NCBI GenBank assembly: GCA_001603275.1
Contig: LUYM01000020.1
Location: 211,668-275,667, forward strand
Origin: Actinomycetales bacterium Actino_02
GTDB lineage: Bacteria; Actinomycetota; Actinomycetes; Propionibacteriales; Propionibacteriaceae
Length of the DNA stretch: 64,000 bases
Direction: 5' to 3'
Part shown: positions 38,098 through 45,916 of the stretch, piece by piece
How the letters are laid out: each line of letters starts with the position of its first letter
How positions within the stretch are numbered: the stretch's first letter is position 1
Program-made: the position numbers and the translations under genes
The notes under the pieces: generated by a model
The model's input: the letters and a program-made list of their open reading frames with translations, nothing else
Told to the model about the DNA's origin: nothing
Databases searched by the model: none

Positions 38098-40614
38098 ATG
38101 AACCTCGCTGAGCAGCTTCCCGTCGGAGAACCCCCGGACCCGGACGCGCTCTATGAGAGTTTCGTCGCTGCGGTCGGCGCCGACGGCATTAGCCTGTACC
38201 CGCACCAGGATGAGGCGATCATCGACATCCTCACCGGGGCGAACGCGATCATCACTACTCCGACCGGGTCGGGCAAGTCGCTGATCGCGGTTGCCGCGCA
38301 CTTCGCGTGCCTGGCTGCCGGCGGCCGCAGCTACTACACCGCACCCATCAAAGCCCTGGTCAGCGAGAAGTTCTTCGCCCTGTGTGCCATCTTTGGTGCG
38401 CAGAACGTGGGCATGGTGACCGGCGATGCCGCCGTGAACGCCGAGGCCCCGATCATCTGCTGCACCGCCGAGATCCTGGCCAACATCGCGCTGCGCGAGG
38501 GACGGGCCGCCCGCGTCGACCAAGTGATTATGGACGAGTTCCACTTCATCGCCGATCGCGACCGTGGCTGGGCCTGGCAGGTTCCGCTGGTGGAGCTGCC
38601 GCAGGCCCAGTTCGTGATCATGTCGGCCACCCTGGGCGATGTCACCGAGCTGGCCCGCAGCCTGGAGCAGCGGACGGGGCGGCCGTCCTCGGTGATCGGC
38701 GGAGCTGTTCGTCCGGTGCCGCTGATGTACTCCTGGGCGGTGACCCCGATCCACGAGACGATCCAGAACCTGATCGCCACTCAGCAGGCTCCGGTCTACG
38801 TGGTGCACGCCACTCAGGGCGGAGCCGTAGACCAAGCCCAGGCTCTGCTGAGTTCCGGGATCGTCGATCGCCGTCATCGCGCCGCGTTGGTCGAGGCGCT
38901 GCGCGGCTTCCGGTTCGCCGGCGGCTTCGGCAAGACGCTGTCGACCCTGTTGCACGCCGGCGTGGCCGTCCATCACGCGGGCATGCTGCCGCGCTACCGC
39001 CGCCTGGTCGAGACGTTGGCTCAACGTGGCCTGCTCACGGTGATCTGCGGCACCGACACCTTGGGGGTCGGCATCAACGTGCCGATCCGGACGGTGTTGT
39101 TCGCCGCCTTGTCGAAGTTCGACGGTCACCGCTCCCGGCTGTTGCGCAGCCGCGAGTTCCATCAGATCGCCGGACGGGCCGGACGCCCGGGCTTCGACAC
39201 TGTGGGCTACGTGGTCGCCCAAGCGCCCGACCATGAGGTGGAGAACACCCGGATCCTCGCCAAGTTCGCCGACGACGCCAAGAAGCTGAAGAGCGTGCGC
39301 CGCAAGAAGCCGCCGGAGGGCTTCGTGAACTACACCGAGGCCAGCTTCACCAAGCTGATCGAATCGACCCCCGAACTGCTGCGGGCACGGATGCGGGTGA
39401 CCCACGCCATGCTGCTCAACTTGCTGCAGCGCGAGGAGGACACGGCGGCCGCGTTCGTCCACCTGATCGACGCCGGAGCGCCGGATCCGACGACCCGGCG
39501 CCGGCTGATCGGCCGCGCTGCAGCCATGGGCCGCTCGCTGATCGCTGCCGGAGTGGTGGTCCGGCTGGCCGAGCCCACGCCATCGGGTCGCCGCTACCAG
39601 TTGGCCGTCGAGCTGCAGGACAACTTCGCGCTCAACCAGCCGCTGAGTGCACTCGCTCTGGCCGCCATGGACGAACTCGACGCCGAGGCTCCCGGCTACG
39701 CCCTCGATGTGGTCAGCGTGATCGAATCGACGCTGGAGGATCCGATGGTGATCCTGCTGGCGCAACGGTTCAAGGCCCGCGGCGAGGCGGTGGCCGAACT
39801 CAAGGCCGACGGCTATGACTTCGAGGCCCGCACCGAGATCCTGGATGAGGTGACCTGGCCGCGTCCCCTGGCCGAGATGCTGGAGCGGGTGCACCTGCGG
39901 GAGTCGGCGGCCCATCCGTGGCTGTCCGAGACCCCGATCAGCCCGAAGTCGATCGTCCGCGACCAGTTCGAGCGGGCGATGACCTTCGGCGAATATGTGG
40001 GGTTCTACAAGCTGCAACGCAGCGAAGGGCTGCTGCTGCGGTACCTGTCGGACGCCTACCGGGCGCTGCGCCAGACCGTTCCGGAGGCCGCTCGAACCGA
40101 GGAGCTCGGCGATCTGATCGAGTGGTTGGGCGAGGTGACCAGGCTCACCGACAGCTCGCTGCTGGACGAGTGGACCTCGCTGACCACCCTGGCCGGCACG
40201 GCGTCCGACCTGGGGGAGGCGCCACCACCGAACAAGACGGTCACCGGGAACGCCCGAGCCTTCCGGGTGCTGGTGCGCAATGCCATGTTCCGGCGGGTCG
40301 AGCTGGCTGCGGCCGACGACGTGGACGCCCTGGCCGCGCTCGAACCCGGCGGGGTGATGACCCACAGCGTCTGGGACGAGGCCTTGGGGCAGTACTGGGA
40401 CGAGCACGACGAGATCGGCGTCGACGCCGACGCGCGTGGCCCGCAGTTGCTGGTGATCGAGGAGGAGTCGCGCAGCTGGCAGGTCCGCCAGATCATCGCC
40501 GACCCGGCCGGCAACCGGGATTGGTCGATCACCGCCCGGATCGACCTGGACGAGTGTGACGACGCCGGCGAACTGGTGGTGCACACCCTGGCCTTCGCGC
40601 GGTTGGACGGCTGA
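38098..40614 (+). CDS. Ski2-like DEAD/DEAH helicase with DUF3516
   Basis: Superfamily 2 helicase of 838 aa. Motif I TTPTGSGKS (about 53-61), Ia APIKALVSEKF, II MDEFHF, III MSATLG, then HHAGMLPRYR, GTDTLGVGINVP and VI FHQIAGRAGRPGFDT. The C-terminal half (about 430-838) is the actinobacterial DUF3516 region. The best family guess is an RNA or DNA helicase of the Ski2/HelY group. It begins 37 bp after dnaE2 on the same strand, without a terminator between, so it may be read from the SOS operon. GACGAT 9 nt before the ATG could be a weak promoter of its own. Confidence 0.9.
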   Translation: MNLAEQLPVGEPPDPDALYESFVAAVGADGISLYPHQDEAIIDILTGANAIITTPTGSGKSLIAVAAHFACLAAGGRSYYTAPIKALVSEKFFALCAIFGAQNVGMVTGDAAVNAEAPIICCTAEILANIALREGRAARVDQVIMDEFHFIADRDRGWAWQVPLVELPQAQFVIMSATLGDVTELARSLEQRTGRPSSVIGGAVRPVPLMYSWAVTPIHETIQNLIATQQAPVYVVHATQGGAVDQAQALLSSGIVDRRHRAALVEALRGFRFAGGFGKTLSTLLHAGVAVHHAGMLPRYRRLVETLAQRGLLTVICGTDTLGVGINVPIRTVLFAALSKFDGHRSRLLRSREFHQIAGRAGRPGFDTVGYVVAQAPDHEVENTRILAKFADDAKKLKSVRRKKPPEGFVNYTEASFTKLIESTPELLRARMRVTHAMLLNLLQREEDTAAAFVHLIDAGAPDPTTRRRLIGRAAAMGRSLIAAGVVVRLAEPTPSGRRYQLAVELQDNFALNQPLSALALAAMDELDAEAPGYALDVVSVIESTLEDPMVILLAQRFKARGEAVAELKADGYDFEARTEILDEVTWPRPLAEMLERVHLRESAAHPWLSETPISPKSIVRDQFERAMTFGEYVGFYKLQRSEGLLLRYLSDAYRALRQTVPEAARTEELGDLIEWLGEVTRLTDSSLLDEWTSLTTLAGTASDLGEAPPPNKTVTGNARAFRVLVRNAMFRRVELAAADDVDALAALEPGGVMTHSVWDEALGQYWDEHDEIGVDADARGPQLLVIEEESRSWQVRQIIADPAGNRDWSITARIDLDECDDAGELVVHTLAFARLDG

Positions 40615-40658
40615 CTGGAGCCGTCCACGTCGGCCCACCCGAACACCACTCGCACCTG

Positions 40659-40693
40659 CCCGCAGAAAAGGGACAGTCCCCATTTTCTGCGGG
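40659..40693. repeat. 35-bp palindromic REP-like element
   Basis: CCCGCAGAAAA and TTTTCTGCGGG are perfect 11-bp arms around GGGACAGTCCCCA, itself nearly palindromic. It lies in the 132-bp gap after the helicase gene and may end its transcript. No second copy was seen in the window. Confidence 0.7.
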
Positions 40694-40734
40694 AAGGGCG
40701 GGAGCATCCAGCAGGAGCTGTCAGTCAGGCTGAC

Positions 40735-40740
40735 TAGGGT
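40735..40740 (+). promoter_or_regulatory. Leaderless -10 of the pentapeptide-like gene
   Basis: TAGGGT, then 6 nt, then GTG 40747, which is directly followed by ATG 40750. GAAGGGG in the spacer could also help initiation at the ATG. Confidence 0.45.
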
Positions 40741-40746
40741 GAAGGG

Positions 40747-41418
40747 GTGATGAATAGCCAACCCCGCCGCACTTGCGCACCCCGGGTCCCTCCGGTGAAG
40801 CTCGGTGCTGTGGCCGTCGTCGATGAGGAGCGGTTCGTCAATGGTGACGACGATCTGGAGGCGGTCGAGATCACCGGGTTCCAGCGGACGTCGCTGAACT
40901 GGCCGACCCGGCGACGACTGGACTCGTCCCGGGTCCTCGGACTGCAGGTCGAGCAATGGCACGCTCACGGATTGGCGATGGCCGAAACCGTCTTGGAGCG
41001 GGTGGAGGTCGTGTCGGTGCACGCGTCGGACTCCGGTTGGCGCCGAGTCGAGGTGCGGGACTCCCGGATCGGCTCGGCTGAGTTGTCCGGATCGGTGTGG
41101 CGCGGGGTGCACTTGAGCGGCTGCAAGCTCGGCTATCTGAACCTGCGCGACGCCCAGGTCAGTGACCTGCTGTTCAGCGACTGCCTGATCGAGGAGCTGG
41201 ACCTGATGCGCGCGAAGGCAACCCGGGTCGCCTTCGTGAACTGCCGACTGAGGCGCCTTGAGCTGACCCGATCCACCCTGGCCGATGTGGATCTACGCGG
41301 CGCACAGCTCAGCGACGTGGGGGATCTGGCCGGGCTCTCCGGAGCGACAGTCTCCCTGGAGCAGCTTCTCGATCTCGCCCCGCTGATGGCCGAGCGGCTG
41401 GGCGTGTTGGTCGAGTAG
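40747..41418 (+). CDS. Pentapeptide-repeat-like protein
   Basis: Protein of 223 aa with a right-handed-helix-like pattern in its second half. Repeating units such as LERVEVVSVHASDS, WRRVEVRDSRIGSAELSGS, WRGVHLSGCKLGYLNLRDA and TRVAFVNCRLRRLELTRSTLADVDLRGA occur every 20 residues or so. Only some units fit A(D/N)LxX strictly. The first 50 residues are not repetitive and there is no signal peptide. Relatives are often annotated only as pentapeptide-repeat proteins; a gyrase-protecting role as in MfpA/Qnr cannot be claimed from this. Confidence 0.75.
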   Translation: MMNSQPRRTCAPRVPPVKLGAVAVVDEERFVNGDDDLEAVEITGFQRTSLNWPTRRRLDSSRVLGLQVEQWHAHGLAMAETVLERVEVVSVHASDSGWRRVEVRDSRIGSAELSGSVWRGVHLSGCKLGYLNLRDAQVSDLLFSDCLIEELDLMRAKATRVAFVNCRLRRLELTRSTLADVDLRGAQLSDVGDLAGLSGATVSLEQLLDLAPLMAERLGVLVE

Positions 41419-41461
41419 CTCCACGGCCACCCGACGGTGAGCAACGAGCCGATCAGAACTC

Positions 41462-41537
41462 GCCGCGAAATCCGCGCAAAACGGCTCTGACTGGGCTGAT
41501 CGCCTGCCGCCCGCGGTGAAATCCGCGCAAATGGCAG
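41462..41537. repeat. Two copies of a short structured repeat (GAAATCCGCGCAAA)
   Basis: GAAATCCGCGCAAA occurs at 41467-41480 and 41518-41531, 51 bp apart. Copy 1 is enclosed by GCCG/CGGC, copy 2 by CTGCC/GGCAG, so the core is constant while the pairing arms differ. They lie in the 221-bp gap after the pentapeptide-like gene. Confidence 0.6.
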
Positions 41538-41608
41538 CGTGGATGCACCCGATACCGCGGGTTTCGCCGCAGCCAGAGGTCTTCGAACGGCGCAGCCGTC
41601 CCGGATCA

Positions 41609-41624
41609 CGCGGAAATGTCCGCG
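41609..41624. terminator. Small hairpin after the symporter gene
   Basis: CGCGGA-AATG-TCCGCG, a perfect 6-bp stem, lies 15 bp past the stop of the minus-strand symporter gene. It could act as its terminator; it also resembles the GAAAT-CCGCG core of the neighbouring repeats. Confidence 0.4.
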
Positions 41625-41639
41625 GCGGGGGCAGAGGAC

Positions 41640-42620
41640 CTAGCTGGGAGACTCGGTTGGCTCTGCGAGCCTGGCGTACCGGCCGGCCAGCGTCGAGCAA
41701 GCCATCAGCTGGGCCTGATGGAACAGCATCAGGGGCAGCACCATCAAGCCGATCGGAGAGCCGGCGAACAGAACCCCGGCCATCGGCAGGCCGGAGGCCA
41801 GGGACTTCTTGGTGCCGCAGAACTGAATGGCGATGGCATCCTCGCGGTTGAAGCCCAGCCGGCGGGCCGTCCACCAGGTCAGCCACAGCATGATCGCCAG
41901 AATCGCCAGCGAGATCACCAGCAGCGCCACCAGATCGACCCAGGTGGTCTGCCACCACATCCCCTCGCGCATACCGGCCGAGAAAGCGGAGTAGACGACC
42001 AGCACGATCGAACCGCGGTCGACGAACTTCAGCTCCGGGTGCGCCTTGACGAAGCCGGCCGTCCAGCGCCGGGACAGCTGGCCGAGGATGAACGGCGCCA
42101 GCAGCTGCAAGACGATGTCGACGATGGTTCCGGTGGTGAAGCTGACCCCACTGGTCCGGGTCATCAGCAGCCACACCAGCCCAGGAGTGATGAACACCCC
42201 CAGGATGTTCGATGCCGACGCCGAGACCACGGCGCCGGCCACATTGCCCTTGGCGATCGAGGTGAACGCGATCGAGGACTGCACGGTCGAGGGAACCAGC
42301 GTGAGGTACAGCAATCCGGCTTGAAGGCTCGGGTTCATCCAGCCGTTGGTGGCTGCCACGATCCCCAGGCCCAGGACCGGAAAGACGACGTAGGTGAAGC
42401 TCAGGATGACGGCATGCAGCCGCCAGTGCTTGAGCCCCTCCAGGCTCTCCTGCGGGCTCAGCCGAGCCCCGTACAGGAAGAAGAGGATGGCGATCGCCGC
42501 CGTGGTGAGCCATTCCAGGATCTGCTCGCCCAGCCCCCAGGCCGGGAAGATCGAGGCGGTGATCGCGGCGGCGATGATGGCCAGGAGGAAGCGGTCGACC
42601 GGGATGCGGGGGAGTCTCAC
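41640..42620 (-). CDS. Bile acid:sodium symporter family protein (SBF-like, YfeH type)
   Basis: Membrane protein of 326 aa with about nine to ten helices of the SBF-like (BASS) fold, closest to the YfeH group. Typical segments: FFLYGARLSPQESLEGLKHWRLHAVILSFTYVVFP, LVPSTVQSSIAFTSIAKGNVAGAVVSASASNILG, FCGTKKSLASGLPMAGVLF. The crossed-helix proline/serine motifs that bind Na+ and substrate are present. Substrate unknown; bile acid is only a family label. GTG 42618-42620 has no ribosome-binding site but lies 6 nt from a minus-strand TAGGAT. Confidence 0.88.
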   Translation of the reverse strand: MRLPRIPVDRFLLAIIAAAITASIFPAWGLGEQILEWLTTAAIAILFFLYGARLSPQESLEGLKHWRLHAVILSFTYVVFPVLGLGIVAATNGWMNPSLQAGLLYLTLVPSTVQSSIAFTSIAKGNVAGAVVSASASNILGVFITPGLVWLLMTRTSGVSFTTGTIVDIVLQLLAPFILGQLSRRWTAGFVKAHPELKFVDRGSIVLVVYSAFSAGMREGMWWQTTWVDLVALLVISLAILAIMLWLTWWTARRLGFNREDAIAIQFCGTKKSLASGLPMAGVLFAGSPIGLMVLPLMLFHQAQLMACSTLAGRYARLAEPTESPS

Positions 42621-42645
42621 CCCGGCATCCTAGAATCCCGGAGTG
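42618..42645. promoter_or_regulatory. Overlapping divergent leaderless promoters sharing one TA
   Basis: In ATCCTAGAAT (42627-42636) the minus-strand -10 TAGGAT (42627-42632) and the plus-strand -10 TAGAAT (42631-42636) share bases 42631-42632. Each is followed by exactly 6 nt and a GTG start: 42620 on minus, 42643 on plus. Only 22 bp separate the two start codons. Confidence 0.65.
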
Positions 42646-43458
42646 ATCGTCGATGTTGCTGAGCCCGGGGACGAACGCCTGGCCGACTATGTGAAACTGC
42701 GTGAATCGTCGTTGCGGCACAGCCTTGAGTCCGAGCAGGGTCTGTTCATTGCCGAGGGCAGCAAGGTGATTCGGCGGGCCATCGAGGCCGGCTATCGGCC
42801 GCGATCCTTCCTGTTGGCGCCACGGTGGCTGGACGACCTCCACGACCTTTTCGAGACCGTCCCCGACGTGCCGGTCTATCTGGTGAGCGAGGAGCTGGCC
42901 GAACAGGTGACCGGCTTCCACGTGCACCGTGGCGCACTGGCCTCCCTGCACCGCGAGCAGCGGCACACGGTCGGCGGGCTGCTCGCCGACGCACGCCGGC
43001 TGGTGGTGGCTGAGGAGATCGCCGACCACGCCAATGTCGGGGCCATCGCCCGAAATGCCGCGGGCTTGGGCTGGGACGGGCTGCTGCTCGGGCCGCGCTG
43101 CGCGGACCCGCTTTATCGACGTTCGGTGAAGGTGTCGATGGGAACCGTCCTGTCCTTGCCATGGGCGCGGCTCGACGACTGGGCGGAGGCGGTGCCGACA
43201 CTGCAGTCGGCCGGCTTTCTGGTGGCCGCCTTGGCGCTGTCGGACGACTCGGTCTCGCTGGCCGAGTTCGCTCCGCGAGCGGCTGCCGCCCCTCGGCTGG
43301 CAGTGCTGCTCGGCAGCGAAGGCCACGGGCTCAGCCGGCACTGGATCACCCAGGCCGACTACGTGGTCCGGATCCCCATGCGTGCCGGGGTCGACTCACT
43401 CAATGTGGCAGCGGCCAGTGCGATTGCCTGCTACGAGCTCGGCGCGCGGGGCCGCTGA
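42643..43458 (+). CDS. SpoU/TrmH family RNA 2'-O-methyltransferase
   Basis: SPOUT-class methyltransferase of 271 aa that probably methylates a ribose in rRNA or tRNA. The N-terminal substrate-binding domain (about 1-105) resembles L30e, with SLESEQGLFIAEGSKVIRRAIEAG. The C-terminal knot (about 118-270) holds the three SpoU motifs: ANVGAIARNAAGLGWDG, LLGSEGHGL and VRIPMRAGVDSLNVAAAS. GTG 42643 is 6 nt from TAGAAT. It is convergent with def (8 bp between the stops). Exact target unknown. Confidence 0.9.
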   Translation: MIVDVAEPGDERLADYVKLRESSLRHSLESEQGLFIAEGSKVIRRAIEAGYRPRSFLLAPRWLDDLHDLFETVPDVPVYLVSEELAEQVTGFHVHRGALASLHREQRHTVGGLLADARRLVVAEEIADHANVGAIARNAAGLGWDGLLLGPRCADPLYRRSVKVSMGTVLSLPWARLDDWAEAVPTLQSAGFLVAALALSDDSVSLAEFAPRAAAAPRLAVLLGSEGHGLSRHWITQADYVVRIPMRAGVDSLNVAAASAIACYELGARGR

Positions 43459-43466
43459 GGCGAAGG

Positions 43467-44057
43467 TCAGCTGTCCGCCGAGCTGCGCTTCGGGGTGATC
43501 GGCCAATCCTCCGGGTAGAGGTGGGCGAGCTCCTCGTGCTGGGCATACAGCTTGCGGCGAAGCCGATTCGACAGTCGATCGCCGAAGACCGTCCCCTTCA
43601 GGTGGTCGGTCTCGTGCTGCAGGCAGCGGGCCAGCAGGCCGGTGCCGTGCACCGTGACCGGCTCGCCAAAGGGATCCACACCGGTGACCGTGGCGTGATC
43701 GGGGCGGGCCAGTGGCTGGTAGCCGCCGGGGAGTGAGAGGCACCCCTCCTCGGTGGATTCCAGGTTGCGTGCGTCCCCCTCGGGGAGGGTGAGCACTGGA
43801 TTGCAGACCGCGCCGACCCGGTTGATCTCGTCCTCGTCAGGGCAGTCATAGACGAACAAGGACAGGTCGACACCCACCTGGGTGGCGGCCAGACCCACGC
43901 CGCGGGCCGCCTCCATGGTGGCGAACATGTCGCGGACCAGCTCCTGCAGTTCGGGTCCGAAGTCGGTGACCGGACGGGTGGGTGCGTGCATCACAGGCTC
44001 TCCCCAGCGGGTCATCCGCAGCAGCTTGCCTCCGGTGGTCAGGTCCTCGATGCCCAT
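43467..44057 (-). CDS. def: Peptide deformylase
   Basis: Iron/zinc enzyme of 196 aa that removes the formyl group from nascent chains. The three family motifs are GVGLAATQVG (motif I), EGCLSLPGG with the metal-binding cysteine (motif II) and CLQHETDHLKG with the two metal histidines and catalytic glutamate (motif III). The C-terminal tail YPEDWPITPKRSSADS is longer than in E. coli. ATG 44055-44057 has GAGGGAG upstream on the minus strand, and TATGAT (44084-44089, minus) is a fair -10, so this gene has an ordinary leader. Confidence 0.95.
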   Translation of the reverse strand: MGIEDLTTGGKLLRMTRWGEPVMHAPTRPVTDFGPELQELVRDMFATMEAARGVGLAATQVGVDLSLFVYDCPDEDEINRVGAVCNPVLTLPEGDARNLESTEEGCLSLPGGYQPLARPDHATVTGVDPFGEPVTVHGTGLLARCLQHETDHLKGTVFGDRLSNRLRRKLYAQHEELAHLYPEDWPITPKRSSADS

Positions 44058-44143
44058 ATGCTCCCTCTTCGCCTCGCCGAGTCATCATAGGACGCCCAGC
44101 GCGCCCGCTTGCACTCGGTGGCAGTCGGGGTGACGCTGGCCGG

Positions 44144-45091
44144 GTGAAGCCGACTGAGCCTGTGGCACTCGCGCCTGTGGTTGAGGTGCTGCTGGCCGAC
44201 TTCGCGGAGCACCTGTCCAAGGAGCGCGGGTGTTCGGCGCACACCGTGCGGGCCTACCTCGGTGACCTGACCGCTCTGTTCACCCACCTGCAGAGGGTGG
44301 ACGGCCCGGCCCCGGCAGAGGTGACTCTGCGGGACTTGCGCACCTGGCTGGCCAATCAGCACGCCGCCGGTGCTGATCGTTCCACTGTGCAGCGGCACGC
44401 AGCCTCCGTGCGCACCTTCTTCGCCTGGGCCGCCCGCACCGGTCGGGTGCCGTCCGACCCGGCCCGGGGATTGCGGTCGCCGAAGGTGGATCGTCGGCTC
44501 CCGCCGACTTTGGAGGTCGACCACGCCCGGCGGCTGCTCGACGGTCTCGCCGCCCAGGCCGAAGCCGCCGAGGACCCGCAACAGCGGGCCGGATCGCTGC
44601 GGGACTCGGCGATCTTGGAGGTGCTCTACTCGACCGGGATCCGGGTGTCGGAGCTGTGTGGCCTCGACCTCAGCGATCAGGACGCTGAGCGGCAGTTGCT
44701 GCGCGTACTGGGCAAGGGCGGCAAGCAGCGAGTGGTGCCGCTGGGGGCGCCGGCTCGGCGCAGCCTGGACGCCTGGCTGGCGGTGCGTGGCCTGCTGGCC
44801 GCGCCGGCTGCGGAGGGTGCGGTCTTCGTCGGTGATCGCGGCGGACGGATCGACCCGCGGGTGGTCCGCCGAATCGTCCATCGCAGCCTGGCCCGCATTC
44901 CGGAGGCCCCGGATCTGGGCCCGCACGGCCTTCGGCACGCCATGGCCACCCACTTGCTCGAAGGCGGTGCCGACTTGCGCTCGGTGCAGGAGCTGCTCGG
45001 CCACTCGTCGCTGGCTACCACGCAGCTCTACACCCACGTGACCACGGAGCGGCTGCGAAAGGCCTACCAGCAGGCCCACCCCAGGGCCTGA
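44144..45091 (+). CDS. xerC: Tyrosine recombinase XerC
   Basis: Site-specific recombinase of 315 aa for resolving chromosome dimers at dif with XerD. The SAM-like core-binding domain is at about 10-100 (LSKERGCSAHTVRAYLGDLTALF). The catalytic domain (about 125-315) contains R in STGIRVSELCGL, K in GKGGKQR, HGLRH, LGHSSLATTQLYTH and the tyrosine nucleophile in QLYTHV. Its place before rpsB-tsf matches other actinobacteria. GTG 44144 has no ribosome-binding site; GACGCT 6 nt upstream is a weak leaderless -10. Its end overlaps the convergent M23 gene by 28 bp. Confidence 0.92.
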   Translation: MKPTEPVALAPVVEVLLADFAEHLSKERGCSAHTVRAYLGDLTALFTHLQRVDGPAPAEVTLRDLRTWLANQHAAGADRSTVQRHAASVRTFFAWAARTGRVPSDPARGLRSPKVDRRLPPTLEVDHARRLLDGLAAQAEAAEDPQQRAGSLRDSAILEVLYSTGIRVSELCGLDLSDQDAERQLLRVLGKGGKQRVVPLGAPARRSLDAWLAVRGLLAAPAAEGAVFVGDRGGRIDPRVVRRIVHRSLARIPEAPDLGPHGLRHAMATHLLEGGADLRSVQELLGHSSLATTQLYTHVTTERLRKAYQQAHPRA

Positions 45092-45615
45092 ACGCAGCCG
45101 GTCTCGGTCACGACAGTGTCGTCCGCCTCGCCGGAGGCCGGAGTGGGCAACAGCCGCAGCGGCTCCGGATTGAGCAGGGACAGCGGGTCCAGGTAGGTAT
45201 CGCCGCGGCGCAATCCCCAATGCAGGCAGCTGCCGCCCGGACATAGATGGCCGGCCTGCAGCGTCCCGATCACCTGGCCGGTGCTGACCCGCTCGCCGAC
45301 AGACACCGTCGCGGTGACCGGCTCGTAAGTGGTGCGCAGCGATCCGTGGGAGACCACCACCACCCCGCGACCGGCCAGTTCGGCCGCGAAGGTGACTCGC
45401 CCGGCCAAGGCAGTTCGGACCGACCCGCCGCGACCGCTGCGCAGATCGACGCCACGATGACCGGCCAGCCACGGCTGATCAGGGGGATCGAAGCCGCGGG
45501 CGACCGCCCCGGGCACTGGCCGGACGGCGCCGTCAGTGGCGTGGGCCGGCTCCGAGCCGGCCATCAGTGTCGTCGTGCACAACCCGACAACCACGGCCAA
45601 TCGAAGGATCTTCAT
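45064..45615 (-). CDS. Secreted M23-like peptidase with CLHWG active-site variant
   Basis: Secreted protein of 183 aa: signal peptide 1-26 (ends PAHAT), then a minimal M23/LytM fold. H53 and D57 in HRGVDL bind zinc. The HxH motif is C130-L-H132-W-G: the last zinc histidine is kept but the first, usually the catalytic base, is cysteine. The same CLHWG form is common in this actinobacterial family near rpsB, so it is a family trait, and activity is uncertain. The C-terminus (about 150-183) is an unrelated tail. It overlaps xerC by 28 bp. Confidence 0.82.
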   Translation of the reverse strand: MKILRLAVVVGLCTTTLMAGSEPAHATDGAVRPVPGAVARGFDPPDQPWLAGHRGVDLRSGRGGSVRTALAGRVTFAAELAGRGVVVVSHGSLRTTYEPVTATVSVGERVSTGQVIGTLQAGHLCPGGSCLHWGLRRGDTYLDPLSLLNPEPLRLLPTPASGEADDTVVTETGCVQALGWACW

Positions 45616-45677
45616 ACCCGTACTGTGGGGTGAGTCGTCGTCTGTGGTTCACGAAGCGGCAGCCTGTGGATGAGGCG

Positions 45678-45865
45678 ATCGGGGTGTCAACAGCCCCGAT
45701 TGGTGAAGCAACGGTCGGCCCGCGTAGAATCGGCTCAGCAATCTGGCAGATCCAGGTTGACTTCGCACGCAGTCTTTCCGCCTTCGGGCGGGTCGGCACC
45801 CACGGTCCCTTCGGGGAGGGAGCGCCGGCGACTGGGTCAGGCGGACCGAAACGCTCGGTCCGGAC
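45678..45865 (+). promoter_or_regulatory. rpsB promoter and structured leader
   Basis: In the 301-bp gap before rpsB, a hairpin ATCGGGG/CCCCGAT (45678-45699) precedes TAGAAT (-10, 45725-45730). Downstream the leader (about 180 nt) holds CCGCC-TTCG-GGCGG (45778-45791), CCC-TTCG-GGG (45807-45816) and ACCGA/TCGGT (about 45846-45860). The two C(UUCG)G loops suggest a folded leader, possibly for S2 autoregulation. Confidence 0.5.
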
Positions 45866-45916
45866 AACCTAATGCGGGCAGGGCTATGCCCCGGCCCCGC
45901 GCAGAAAGGAACGGCT

